Part shown: positions 33,961 through 42,739 of the stretch, in pieces | Layout: the number at the start of each line of letters is the position of its first letter | How positions within the stretch are numbered: position 1 is the first letter of the stretch | Source: Natronomicrosphaera sp040876735 | Lineage (GTDB): Bacteria > Planctomycetota > Phycisphaerae > Phycisphaerales > Phycisphaeraceae | Length of the DNA: 64,000 nt | Assembly (NCBI GenBank): GCA_040876735.1 | Contig: JBBDPC010000100.1 | Span: 27,500-91,499 of the forward strand | Direction: 5' to 3' | Translations under genes and position numbers: made by a program | The notes under the pieces: model-generated | What the model saw: only the letters and a program-made list of their open reading frames with translations | The model's database searches: none | What the model was told of the DNA's origin: nothing

Positions 33961-35823
33961 ATGAACCATCCAGCATGGCGCCATCTTTCCCATTGGATCA
34001 AGCGGCATGTGCCGTTGATCGTGGGGCTGCTCAGCGTGCTCGTGACGTTCGTCGCCACATGGCAACTGGACACGGCGACGCGCCAGCGCGACCAGGTCCG
34101 CTTCGAGGCCTGGATCGAAAAGACGCAGGACACCGCGTATGAGCGCATCTACAACCACACCAGCCTGCTGCGCGGTCTGCGGGGGTTGTTCAGCGCCAGC
34201 AACCATGTCACGGCCCGGGAGTTCCGGCAGTTTGTCGACAGCTTCGACGTGGCGCAGCGTTACCCGGCGGTGCAGGCGTTGGGCTTCGCGCTCAAGGCGC
34301 CGGCATCGGAGTTGCCGCAGGTTGAAGCCATGCTGCACGAGCAGGCCCCCGACGCCCGCATCTGGCCGGCGACGCCGCGGGAGACGTATTACCCGACTAT
34401 GTATTCGCGTACGCTGACGGAGGGCTACGACCACCTGATAGGCTTTGACATCGCCGCCGACCAGGCCGGGGTCGAGGCCATGCAGCGCAGCCAGCAGACG
34501 CTGGAAGCGGCGGCGTCGCGCGGCGAGCTTTCGTTCCAGCGTGACATGACCGCCGCCGTCGGCCGGCGGGCCCCGGATCACTTCGCCCTCTATCTGCCGG
34601 TCTTTCGGGAAGATCTGCATGCCAATCGGCAACCGAGCGAGGACAGCGAGGTGGCGGGCTTTCTCTACGCGATGATCGACAAGCAGGAGTTCTGGCACAT
34701 CGCCTTCCATCCGGTGTCGCAACGTTACTTCGACATCTTCGTCTATGACGGCGATCAGTTGGACGCGACAAGCCAGGCGTTTACCAACGGCGTCCTGGTT
34801 CCGCCGCGCGAGGGGGCGCACCGGTCCCGGTTCCGCGACGAGGTGACGGTGGACATCGCCGGTCGGCCGTGGACGCTGGTGTTTCATTCCAAGCCGGCGT
34901 TCGAGGCGCTCTCGTCGCGGCCGACGGTGGTGCCGATGACGTTCGGCGGCGGCATGCTGGCGAGCCTGGTGCTGTTCCTGCTCGCGCGGTCGCAGACGCG
35001 GGCGTGGATGGCGGCGCACCGGCTCAACGAAGAGTTGCAGGCGTCGGAGCGTCAACTGCGCGAGGTCAACGGCACGCTGGAGCAGCGCGTCGCCGAACGC
35101 ACCGCCGTCGCCGAGCAGCGGGCCGTCCTCGCCCGCCGGCTGGCCAACGAGGTGACGCAGATCGAGCAGCGTGAACGGCGTCGGCTGGCGCGCACGCTGC
35201 ACGACCACCTCCAGCAACTGCTCGTCGCCGCCCGCTTTCGCCTGCAACTGCTCAACGCGACGTCCAACGGCAGCGGCGACGCGATCACCATTCAACAGGA
35301 GCTGGACAACCTGCTGCACGAAGCGATCGACGCCTCGCGGTCGCTGACGATCGAATTGAGCCCGCCGATCGTGCATGAAAGCGGGCTGGGCGACTGCCTG
35401 CACTGGCTGGCCCGGCATGTTCAGCAGCAGCACCGGCTGGCGGTGGACGTGCAGGTCGAGGGCGAGCCGGGCACGCTGGACGCGATGATCACGCCGAACG
35501 TGAAGATCATGCTCTTCGAAGCGGTGCGCGAAGCGCTGCTGAACACGGTCAAATACGCCGGCGTACGCGAAGCGTCGATCCACCTGCGGCATGACCCGGC
35601 CACCGACATGCTCGACCTGACCGTGGCGGACGAGGGCGTCGGCTTCGACGGCGACAAGGTGGCGGTCCGCGGTCCGGGCGTGGAACGCTTCGGCCTGTTC
35701 AGCATCCGCGAACGCCTGGAACTGCTCAACGGCCAGCTCGTGATCGACACCGCCCCCGGCAAGGGCACACGCATCACCCTGCGCCTGCCCGCTCATCAAC
35801 CCGCGGACGTGGCGCAGCCCTGA
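33961..35823 (+). CDS. CHASE-domain sensor histidine kinase (HisKA_3 type)
   Basis: This 620-residue protein has a first membrane helix (about 18-36) and an extracellular CHASE domain (about 75-290): FSASNHVTAREFRQFV, QRYPAVQALGFALK and DIAADQAGVEAMQRS. A second helix follows (about 320-342), then a coiled coil. The kinase core has the phospho-acceptor His in RRRLARTLHDHLQQLLV and ATP-binding N/G boxes in EAVREALLNTVKYAG and VADEGVGF...RFGLFSIRERLELLNG. HisKA_3 kinases usually signal to LuxR-type regulators; none is adjacent. Its last 50 bp overlap the convergent DUF4105 gene. Confidence 0.92.
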   Translation: MNHPAWRHLSHWIKRHVPLIVGLLSVLVTFVATWQLDTATRQRDQVRFEAWIEKTQDTAYERIYNHTSLLRGLRGLFSASNHVTAREFRQFVDSFDVAQRYPAVQALGFALKAPASELPQVEAMLHEQAPDARIWPATPRETYYPTMYSRTLTEGYDHLIGFDIAADQAGVEAMQRSQQTLEAAASRGELSFQRDMTAAVGRRAPDHFALYLPVFREDLHANRQPSEDSEVAGFLYAMIDKQEFWHIAFHPVSQRYFDIFVYDGDQLDATSQAFTNGVLVPPREGAHRSRFRDEVTVDIAGRPWTLVFHSKPAFEALSSRPTVVPMTFGGGMLASLVLFLLARSQTRAWMAAHRLNEELQASERQLREVNGTLEQRVAERTAVAEQRAVLARRLANEVTQIEQRERRRLARTLHDHLQQLLVAARFRLQLLNATSNGSGDAITIQQELDNLLHEAIDASRSLTIELSPPIVHESGLGDCLHWLARHVQQQHRLAVDVQVEGEPGTLDAMITPNVKIMLFEAVREALLNTVKYAGVREASIHLRHDPATDMLDLTVADEGVGFDGDKVAVRGPGVERFGLFSIRERLELLNGQLVIDTAPGKGTRITLRLPAHQPADVAQP

Positions 35824-37042
35824 CCCCCAACGCCCCGGCCCGCAACGCAATCAGCAGCAGCACCGGCCACAACGCCAGCGGCAGCGTCTGCGGCCACGCC
35901 GGCCACGTCAACGCCGCCAGCAACGTCACCCCCGCCGCCGCCAGCAGATACACCCGCAACCACCGCGCCCCCGGCCAGCGCCACAACGCCACCGCCGCCA
36001 GCAGATGCGTCGGCCATGCCCAGAGCAGGTTCCAGTTCGGCCCCGTCACGTCATGCTCCGTCCCCAGCCACATCCCCGCCACCACCACGCCCGCCAGCCC
36101 CGTCACGCCCAGCAGCAGCGCGTCCGCCACGCTCACCCCACGCCGACGCCGCGACCCCATCCGCCCCCGCCCACGCACTTCCCGCCACGTCACCACCGCA
36201 CCCACCACCAGCAGCCCCCACGCCGCCAGCGCCGGCCAGCGCACCGTCGGCTCAATCGTGTCCGCCCCTTCATACCAGTACAACGCCTGCTTCTCCCGCA
36301 CCAACGGCCGCGCCTCGCCCTCACGCGCCACCGTCGCCGCGTCAAACGCCTCCATCAACGGCACGGGCAGGAACATCCGCTCCCGCCGACCCACCGCCTC
36401 GTCCCCCGGCTGCCCCATCACCAGCGTCACCCCCAACCACAGCAGCCGGGCGTTCGCCATGTAAGGCGCCAGCATCGCCCGGTACGTCGTCGCCGGCTCC
36501 GGCGCCTCCTCAAACCGCAACCGCTCGCCCAGCACGTCCTCAAACACGTCCCGCACGCGCGTCGAGCAATTGTCATCCAGAAAGCGGTAGCGGTACGTCG
36601 CGTTCGCCGGCTGAGCGTTGACGCGCAAATACGCGAATACCGCCTCCCGCTCCGCGGCCGTCAGGTCCAGCACCTGCTCGACCACCGCCCGCTGCTCGAT
36701 GTGCTGGTACTGGTAGAGCACGTTGGCCATCTGCTGCTCGGAGAGGTGGTAGTCCAACTGCCCGCGGATGAACGTGACAACGAACATCGGGCTGTCGAAG
36801 TTGAACGTGCCGTAGTTGTAGACCGCGTCGATGTCGCCCAGCGGGTCATGCACCCGGATGGCGGTGTGGCCGAAGCGGGCGTGGATCGCCGACCCGGGGT
36901 ACATGGTGAGTATCGAGACTTCCGCCTCATCTGACAGCCCCCGCGTCGCCTCGGCGGGCTGGGCGAGCGCCGCCGTGGACGAGCCGGCCCACACCATCCA
37001 CAGCAGAACGATCACCAGCTTGTCGCGCAGAGCAATTGCCAT
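35774..37042 (-). CDS. DUF4105 membrane protein
   Basis: This 422-residue protein has a signal peptide (VIVLLWMVWAGSSTAALAQP) and a DUF4105 domain (about 40-215): VSILTMYPGSAIHARFGHTAIRV, VYNYGTFNFDSPMFVVTFIRGQLDY and RYRFLDDNCSTRVRD, with conserved His and Asn-Cys residues that suggest a papain-like hydrolase fold. A long C-terminal part has five or six membrane helices (about 270-410). The domain probably faces the periplasm. Function is unknown. The 3' end overlaps the sensor kinase gene. Confidence 0.85.
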   Translation of the reverse strand: MAIALRDKLVIVLLWMVWAGSSTAALAQPAEATRGLSDEAEVSILTMYPGSAIHARFGHTAIRVHDPLGDIDAVYNYGTFNFDSPMFVVTFIRGQLDYHLSEQQMANVLYQYQHIEQRAVVEQVLDLTAAEREAVFAYLRVNAQPANATYRYRFLDDNCSTRVRDVFEDVLGERLRFEEAPEPATTYRAMLAPYMANARLLWLGVTLVMGQPGDEAVGRRERMFLPVPLMEAFDAATVAREGEARPLVREKQALYWYEGADTIEPTVRWPALAAWGLLVVGAVVTWREVRGRGRMGSRRRRGVSVADALLLGVTGLAGVVVAGMWLGTEHDVTGPNWNLLWAWPTHLLAAVALWRWPGARWLRVYLLAAAGVTLLAALTWPAWPQTLPLALWPVLLLIALRAGALGVRAAPRPRVDERAGAG

Positions 37043-37132
37043 AGGTGTGAATCTTAGCCGACCCGCCGCCGGAACATGTACCCTCAGGCTTGCCCGGGCA
37101 GGGCCACTGTGTCTGCCATCGGGAGCAGGGGG

Positions 37133-37963
37133 CTATGTGTTCGGCCCGCGTTCGTCGGCGAGTCGGCGGACCTGCTCGCGAAGGGCGACCACTTCACGGC
37201 GCAGCTCGCGTATCGCCGTGGCGCTGGGCAGCGCGGCCCCGGGCTCGGCGGTGTCACGGCCGACGAAGAACGAAGCCAGCGTCGCCGTGATATACCCCAG
37301 GATGCCGAGGCTGTAGGCCGCCAGCAGCACGGCCAGGATGCGCCCCTCGGCGGTGACGGGCCAGTATTGCGAGCCCAGCGTCGTCAGGAGCATGGCGGTC
37401 CACCACAGCGCGTCGCCGTAGGTCGCAAAGCCTTCACCCTCGGGCCCGGCCCGCTCGAAGACGTGCATGCCCGCCGCGCCGACGAGCAGGACCAGCGCGG
37501 TCAATGCCGTCACATAGCCGACGCCCCGGCGGTTGAGGCTGATGCGCAGCGCCCGCATGCCGCGGTTCAGCGAGCCGATCACGCGGATCAGCCGGATGCC
37601 GCGCGTGCCGCGCATGACCAGCAGCAGCCGTGCGGCATAGGCGACCCGCAGCAGGCGCAACGCCGGCACCGCCAGCGATAAGGCCGTGAGCCACTGTCGA
37701 CGCAGGTAACGCAGCTTGTGCGGCGCGAGGGCGAACCGGAGCAGGAAGTCGAAGATGAACACGATCCAGATCGCGGTCAGGGACGTGCTCATCAGCGGGT
37801 TCAGCCCGTAGATGAACTCGACGATCAGCAGCACCAGCCAGACGAACGCGAGCACGATCATCGGCCACTCGAGGGCGCGTTCGAGCTGGTGCAGCAGATG
37901 GTTGAGCTCCCGCCGAAGCGAACGGCGCGCGTCGTCGGCGTCGGAGCGATCGGGACTCGCCAT
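37133..37963 (-). CDS. voltage-gated-like ion channel with atypical filter
   Basis: This 276-residue protein starts at 37963 with GGAAGGAAG 8 nt upstream. It has six membrane helices typical of the Ion_trans family, with an S4-like Arg-rich helix (ALRLLRVAYAARLLLVMRGT followed by RGIRLIRVIG). The pore loop is WWTAMLLTTLGSQYWPVT instead of the potassium TVGYGD. The C-terminal helix (REVVALREQVRRLADE) is a short coiled coil, probably tetramerising. Ion selectivity cannot be predicted from this filter. Confidence 0.85.
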   Translation of the reverse strand: MASPDRSDADDARRSLRRELNHLLHQLERALEWPMIVLAFVWLVLLIVEFIYGLNPLMSTSLTAIWIVFIFDFLLRFALAPHKLRYLRRQWLTALSLAVPALRLLRVAYAARLLLVMRGTRGIRLIRVIGSLNRGMRALRISLNRRGVGYVTALTALVLLVGAAGMHVFERAGPEGEGFATYGDALWWTAMLLTTLGSQYWPVTAEGRILAVLLAAYSLGILGYITATLASFFVGRDTAEPGAALPSATAIRELRREVVALREQVRRLADERGPNT

Positions 37964-38044
37964 GGCTGGATCTTCCTTCCTCGCCCACACGGCAGGTCTG
38001 GAAGGGAGGATAGGCGGGTGCAGATCGACGGCGGAAGGTGATTT

Positions 38045-38171
38045 CCGTCCGAGCCGGCTTCTGTGAAGCCGGGTGCGGGCGCAGCCCGCAGTCGCGAGCG
38101 TCACGTTTCGCTGTGCGCCGCAAATCGACGCCTGCGGCCTCGCCCGGCTTCACAGAAGCCGGCTCGGACGG
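38045..38171. repeat. long inverted repeat with 29-bp perfect arms
   Basis: The arm at 38045-38073 (CCGTCCGAGCCGGCTTCTGT...) is the exact reverse complement of 38143-38171. The 69-bp spacer differs from other families. It lies between the channel and cupin genes, upstream of the channel promoter region. Confidence 0.9.
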
Positions 38172-38210
38172 ACAGGCCGTGATGCGGTTTGTCCACCCGA
38201 AGACCCGTCT

Positions 38211-38621
38211 TCAGCCGGCGTGGGAGCCGGGGCCTTCGAGGCTGACGGTCAGCAGCATCTGGGCCGGTTCGACGGCGACGACGTCGTGGCGGACGTTGGG
38301 CGCCAGGCGGAGCAACTGCCCGGCGGACAGGTCGTGCTCGGCGTCATCGGTGTGGATGGTCAGCCGGCCCTTGAGCACGTGGATGATGACCGGGCCGTTG
38401 ACGGTGTGGTCGGGCATGCGGGCCCCGGCCTGCTCGAAGCAGAACAGCGCCAGCGTCGCCGGGCCGTGGCGGAACAGCGTCATCTGCCGGTGGCCGTGCT
38501 GACCGCTGCCGGGCTCGGCGAGCAGTTGGTCGGCGGCGGCGTCGAGGTCGAACACATCCTCATGGGTGGCGAACCGCTGGTTGGGGTGCGTTCGCACGCG
38601 TCCTTCGTCTGCTCGGTTCAT
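38211..38621 (-). CDS. small cupin-domain protein
   Basis: The protein is 136 residues from the ATG at 38621, with AGGAG about 10 nt upstream. It is a single cupin barrel: QMTLFRHGPATLALFCFEQ, MPDHTVNGPVIIHVLKGRLTI, and LSAGQLLRLAPNVRHDVVAVE. The metal-binding His set is partly kept (H in MPDH and H in VRHDV). It may sense or bind a small ligand; no reaction can be assigned. The upstream frame is open, but the ribosome site supports this start. Confidence 0.8.
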   Translation of the reverse strand: MNRADEGRVRTHPNQRFATHEDVFDLDAAADQLLAEPGSGQHGHRQMTLFRHGPATLALFCFEQAGARMPDHTVNGPVIIHVLKGRLTIHTDDAEHDLSAGQLLRLAPNVRHDVVAVEPAQMLLTVSLEGPGSHAG

Positions 38622-38810
38622 GGTTGGGACTCCTGGCTGGCGGTGCGTTGCAAACATCATGGTGACGCCTCTCAGTTTATCCGCGCTGGCAAGCCGATTG
38701 CACACCTTTTCCGACAGGTTCGACGCGCCGCGCCGTGACGGCACCGGCCGCCCCGCGACGCTCGCCCGCACAACCTGCCAACCCGCCTCAGACGCAGGGG
38801 AGAATAGACG

Positions 38811-39005
38811 ATGAACGGCAATCCCACCGGCGGCGGCCTGACGACCGTGCTTTACGCCGTACTCGCGTTCGGCCTGATCCCAACCTCCATGGTGCTCGAA
38901 GTGCTCGCACCCGTGCTCGGCCACGGCCTGATCGCCCAGGCCTGCTACTGGACCAGCGGCATCGTCGCGCTGGGCGGCCTGGCCAAACGATGCTTCCTGC
39001 CCTGA
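38811..39005 (+). CDS. small two-helix membrane protein
   Basis: This 64-residue protein has two hydrophobic segments (about 10-34 and 40-60) joined by a short polar turn. GGGGAG lies 8 nt upstream of the ATG, which supports translation. No family is recognised. It is isolated between a divergent cupin gene and arfB. Confidence 0.55.
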   Translation: MNGNPTGGGLTTVLYAVLAFGLIPTSMVLEVLAPVLGHGLIAQACYWTSGIVALGGLAKRCFLP

Positions 39006-39152
39006 TCGCGCGGCACCGCCTGCCGCAAGTCCGCCACGCCCTGTGCAGAGCTTACAACGCGGCGCGGGCAGGATATTCCATGTCATACTCAAATCACCAG
39101 CCGACCTGACGCCTGGGCGAGAAGAGTTTCGCGCGCCAGGGTGGCCGGTGAT

Positions 39153-39184
39153 CCCCTCCCCCAGCCCCTCCCGGGGGGAGGGGA
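39153..39184. repeat. CCCCTCCC/GGGAGGGG palindrome
   Basis: CCCCTCCCCCAGCCCCTCCC meets GGGGGGAGGGG. This short C-rich hairpin element, a type common in Planctomycetes intergenic DNA, lies 46 bp upstream of arfB. Confidence 0.65.
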
Positions 39185-39229
39185 GTAGAAGCGTTCGACA
39201 CGGGCGGCCGGCCGCACAACAATACCGTA

Positions 39230-39688
39230 ATGGACCTGTTCGACGGACAGAGCACGTGGCTGGCGGCCCCGGGCGTTCGGCTGCCGGTGTCGGCGTTGCG
39301 TTTCACCTTTTCGCGTGGCGGCGGGCCTGGCGGGCAGAACGTCAACAAGCTCAACACCCGCGCGACGCTGAGCGTGCCGCTGGCGGCCCTGGCGGAGGCG
39401 ATGCCCGCCGACGCGTTCGAGCGGTTGAAGGTCAAGGCGGGCAGCCGGCTGAGCGTGAACGCGGAAGAGATCACCCTTTCCGCGGCGGACAGTCGCAGTC
39501 AGCTCGCCAACCGCCGTGCCTGCCTGGCGCGGCTGCGTCACCTGCTGATCGAGTCGCTGCACCGGCCGCGCCGCCGGCGCGCCACCCGGCCGACGCGCGG
39601 CTCGGTGGAACGGCGGATCAAGGAGAAGAAGCAGCGCAGCCGGCGCAAGGACGAACGGCAGCGGAATCGGGGCGGGGAAGGCGTGTGA
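39230..39688 (+). CDS. arfB: alternative ribosome-rescue factor ArfB (peptidyl-tRNA hydrolase)
   Basis: This 152-residue protein has the class I release factor motif GGQ in FSRGGGPGGQNVNKLNTRA (about residues 27-40) and no codon-recognition domain. The Lys/Arg-rich tail (SVERRIKEKKQRSRRKDERQ) inserts into the empty mRNA channel of stalled ribosomes in ArfB. It releases nascent chains from ribosomes lacking a stop codon. Length matches E. coli ArfB (140). No Shine-Dalgarno is visible. Confidence 0.92.
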   Translation: MDLFDGQSTWLAAPGVRLPVSALRFTFSRGGGPGGQNVNKLNTRATLSVPLAALAEAMPADAFERLKVKAGSRLSVNAEEITLSAADSRSQLANRRACLARLRHLLIESLHRPRRRRATRPTRGSVERRIKEKKQRSRRKDERQRNRGGEGV

Positions 39689-40013
39689 TTGTCGGCTGGC
39701 GCCCACGGATTGGGTCTGCGGGCTTGGCGGGATTGAAGCGGTGGGGTTGGGGGATTGCAATTTCTGTCATGCGCGGCGGGCCAGCCGCGCCGGGGGCGAG
39801 ATTCTTTTGAAACTGAAACGGCCGTGCTGGGCGGATATGTGTGGTTGCGCGCGATTGGTCTGTGGCGGGCATGGGGTTTGCAAGATGCAGGGCGAGTGAT
39901 CCCGGGCCGACGATGCCGTACGGATGCGGCGTCCGGGCCTGGACCGATCGCGGGGCGGAAGTGGCCTCGAGCCGCCGCCCCGACAAGCCGTGTATTGCGG
40001 GAGGAGCTTGATT
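39689..40013. other. gene-free gap with a degenerate REP copy and a hairpin
   Basis: No coding sequence is supported. It contains a degenerate REP-like palindrome at 39699-39727 (GCCCACGGATTGGGTCTGCGG) and a GCGCGGC/GCCGCGC hairpin at 39771-39790. The lipoprotein promoter presumably lies in the second half, but no consensus was recognised. Confidence 0.55.
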
Positions 40014-40379
40014 ATGAAGGCGTGGTACAGCATTGCAGTCGTGATGGTCGCAGCGTTGATGTTGGGTCTCTCGACGGGTTGCGAAACCGGGCCGGGTACT
40101 GTGGACCGGCAGGCGCCGTCGCTGGAGCTGGCCACCAGCCAGAATGGCATTCTGGTGGGCGAGACGACGACGGTGTTCGCGCAGACGGCCAACCTGCTCG
40201 GCCGGGACGTCGAGATCCGGTGGGGCACGACGCTGGGCGAGATCACGCCGGCGCGCAGCGGCCGGGTGGCGCAGTTCAGCAGCGACGTGCCGGGCACGGC
40301 CGTGGTGACGGCGGAGATCAATGCGGACGGACAGGTCCTGCGTGACTCGGTCAACATCACCGTGAACTCCATGGAGTAA
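40014..40379 (+). CDS. small Ig-like lipoprotein
   Basis: The protein is 121 residues from the ATG at 40014, preceded by GGGAGGAG. It has a lipoprotein signal with lipobox LSTGC (about residue 22). The mature part looks like one bacterial Ig-like beta-sandwich: ILVGETTTVFAQTANLLG, VEIRWGTTLGEITPARSGR and VAQFSSDVPGTAVVTAEIN. It is probably anchored to the outer face of a membrane as an adhesive or structural protein. It is monocistronic. Confidence 0.8.
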   Translation: MKAWYSIAVVMVAALMLGLSTGCETGPGTVDRQAPSLELATSQNGILVGETTTVFAQTANLLGRDVEIRWGTTLGEITPARSGRVAQFSSDVPGTAVVTAEINADGQVLRDSVNITVNSME

Positions 40380-40601
40380 TCGAGTCGCCGCTCCACGACG
40401 CCGGGGACATCATCGCCGACTCCCGCAACCACCGGCTGCAAGGCGGGCTCGCGCCTGCCTTGCAGCCGGGCGGCGGGGGAGGGTGCGGCGGTCGGTGCAG
40501 GTTGCCCGGCGGCGTGACGTGTGACCTGCCGTGAATGTCGGGCATCACCTGGTGCAACATGACTAATCCTCGGTCAGCCATGGGGGGAGGGGAGACTCGC
40601 C

Positions 40602-41645
40602 ATGGAGGGCGAAGCGCTGACGATTGCCGTGATCAATCACAATGGACGCGACGTGCTCGAACCGACGCTGGACGCCTTGCAGAAGATCGACTACCAGCCG
40701 CTGGAGCTGCTGCTGGTCGACGACGGCTCGACCGACGGCAGCGACCGGTGGGCGGCGGCGCATTACCCGGCGTTGCGGGTCGTGCGGATCGAGCCCAACG
40801 CGGGCAAGCCGAGCGTGGTGCGCAACCGGGCATTGCGGGAGGCGCGTTCGCGTTACGTGCTGCTGCTGGACAACGACGTGGCCCTGGAACCAGGTGCGCC
40901 GGCGGCGCTGATGCGGGCGATGCATGCACGGCCGGGCGTGGCGGCGGCGGGGCCGAGGCTGGTTTACGCCGACGATCCCGACCGGCTGTACGGCGACGGC
41001 ACGAACCTGCACTACCTGTGCATCTCCGGCTTCAACGCGCGGGGCATGGCGCGAGCGGACCGGCCCGTCACGCCGCCTTACACCTCGCTGGCCGGGGGCA
41101 ACGTGCTGCTTGACCGGTCGGTGGCGTTGTGGCTGGGCGGGTTTGACGAGCGGTACCTGTTCGGCTGGGGCGAGGATGCGGAGCTTTGCCTGCGTGCCCG
41201 CATCGCCGGCTTCGACGTGCTGCACGTCGCCGACGCGGTGGGCCAGCACGTCGAACGGGCGCGCGGCCTCGCGCGGGCCGAGGCCCAATACTACAACCGC
41301 TACCGCATGCTCCTGACCCTCTACAGCGGACGGACCCTGCTGGTGCTCGCCCCGGCGATGCTGTTTTTCGAACTGTGCCTGTTCGCGCTGAGCCTGACTA
41401 AGGGGACGGCGGCGATGCACCTGCGTGTGATTCGACGGGTGTGCCGCGAGGCGCGCGAAATCGCCCGGCGACGCCGGGAGGTGCAGGAGACACGAATGGT
41501 CGGCGACACGGAACTGCTCGAATCGACGCCGCTGATCCGAACCGGCGCCCTGGCCGAGTCGCGCGGCGTGGCGATGGCGTCCACGATGCTCCAGGGCATG
41601 TTCAACGGGTACTGGCGGTTGATCAGCCGTCAGCTCGGGCCCTGA
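40602..41645 (+). CDS. family 2 glycosyltransferase
   Basis: This 347-residue protein has a GT-A fold catalytic domain: LTIAVINHNGRDVLEPTLDA, LLLVDDGSTDGSDRWA (nucleotide-sugar Asp), VLLLDNDVALEP (metal DxD-like) and GWGEDAELCLRARIAGFDV (ED acid). A hydrophobic segment (about 245-270) may anchor it to the membrane. GGGGAGACTCG precedes the ATG. It transfers a sugar to a lipid-linked or polymer acceptor. It opens a three-gene operon with a flippase-like protein and a dehydrogenase fusion. Confidence 0.9.
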   Translation: MEGEALTIAVINHNGRDVLEPTLDALQKIDYQPLELLLVDDGSTDGSDRWAAAHYPALRVVRIEPNAGKPSVVRNRALREARSRYVLLLDNDVALEPGAPAALMRAMHARPGVAAAGPRLVYADDPDRLYGDGTNLHYLCISGFNARGMARADRPVTPPYTSLAGGNVLLDRSVALWLGGFDERYLFGWGEDAELCLRARIAGFDVLHVADAVGQHVERARGLARAEAQYYNRYRMLLTLYSGRTLLVLAPAMLFFELCLFALSLTKGTAAMHLRVIRRVCREAREIARRRREVQETRMVGDTELLESTPLIRTGALAESRGVAMASTMLQGMFNGYWRLISRQLGP

Positions 41646-41668
41646 CTTTTCGCCCAGGACGCCAGCGG

Positions 41669-42739
41669 ATGACACTTGCTTCACCCAACACCCGGACAGC
41701 CCAGGCATGCGCCGCGCCCCCAGCCGAACCCGCCCCCGCGGCGGGCCGGCGGTGGCGGCGGCGTGGCAGCCTGGCGCTGCGCCTCGCGGTGAGCGCAGCG
41801 CTGCTGCTGGCGTTGCTGAGCCAGGTGGAACTGGGGCGGGTGGCGGCGGTGGTGTCGGGAGCGCATGCGGGGCTGCTCGTGTTGCTGCTTGCGATGTTCC
41901 TGGCCGAGCGGTGCCTGGGTGCGTATCGCTGGCACCTGCTGCTGCGGACGCAGGCGATCAAGGTGTCGTTCGCCACGACGTTGCGGGCGACGTTCCTGGG
42001 CGGGTTCGTGGGCACGTTTTTGCCCGGCGGCGTGGGGGTCGAGGCAGTGCGCGTCGCGGCGATGACGCGGGCGACCGACCTTGCCTCGGCCACGTCGTCC
42101 GTGCTGGTGGACCGCATCCTCGGCAGCGCGGCGCTGTTGGGGATCGTGCTGCTGGCGCTGGCGGTGACGCCGCAGCCGGTGCCGGGGGCGGTGGCGGTGG
42201 CGGCGTGGGCTGCGATGGCGCTGCTCGTGGCCGGCTCGGCGATGCTGGCGCATCCGCGTTTGCGTGACGGGCTCACCCGACTCGTGCCCGGCCGCCGGCT
42301 GGCGGAGGTCCGCCGGGAGGTGCGCCACTTCGCGACGGCGATGGGCGCGATGCGACGCCGGCCGATGACGCTGCTGCACGTCGGCGGGCTGTCGATCCTC
42401 TTCCAAGTGCTGCGTGTGAGCATCGCGCCGGTGGCGGCGGTGGCGCTGGGGCTGGAGTTGCCGTTGACGCTGCTGCTGATCTACGTGCCCATCATCATGT
42501 TCATCATGATGCTGCCGATCTCCCTCGGCGGTCTGGGCGTGCGCGAAGCGGCCTACGTCTACTTCTTCGGCTATGAGCACATCACGCCCGAGCAGGCGAT
42601 CGCCCTCTCGCTGGTGATCGGCCTGTTCACGCTGATCGTGCAATTGCCCGGGGCCGTCGTCTGCCTCACCGGCGTCCGCCCGCGCCGCTCGCACGTTTCC
42701 CCTCCGCCGCCACAGCCCACCCCACAGGAGCCAGGCTGA
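41669..42739 (+). CDS. flippase-like membrane protein (LPG synthase TM/UPF0104 type)
   Basis: The protein is about 356 residues from the ATG at 41669. Eight or so membrane helices follow a basic N-terminus. The pattern RWRRRGSLALRLAVSAALLL, YRWHLLLRTQ, TFLGGFVGTFLPGGVGVEAVR and LPISLGGLGVREAAYVYFFG is the AglD/MprF-like integral membrane domain. Such proteins move or modify lipid-linked molecules and often accompany glycosyltransferases. Its TGA overlaps the next ATG (TGATG), so translation is coupled. Confidence 0.85.
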   Translation: MTLASPNTRTAQACAAPPAEPAPAAGRRWRRRGSLALRLAVSAALLLALLSQVELGRVAAVVSGAHAGLLVLLLAMFLAERCLGAYRWHLLLRTQAIKVSFATTLRATFLGGFVGTFLPGGVGVEAVRVAAMTRATDLASATSSVLVDRILGSAALLGIVLLALAVTPQPVPGAVAVAAWAAMALLVAGSAMLAHPRLRDGLTRLVPGRRLAEVRREVRHFATAMGAMRRRPMTLLHVGGLSILFQVLRVSIAPVAAVALGLELPLTLLLIYVPIIMFIMMLPISLGGLGVREAAYVYFFGYEHITPEQAIALSLVIGLFTLIVQLPGAVVCLTGVRPRRSHVSPPPPQPTPQEPG

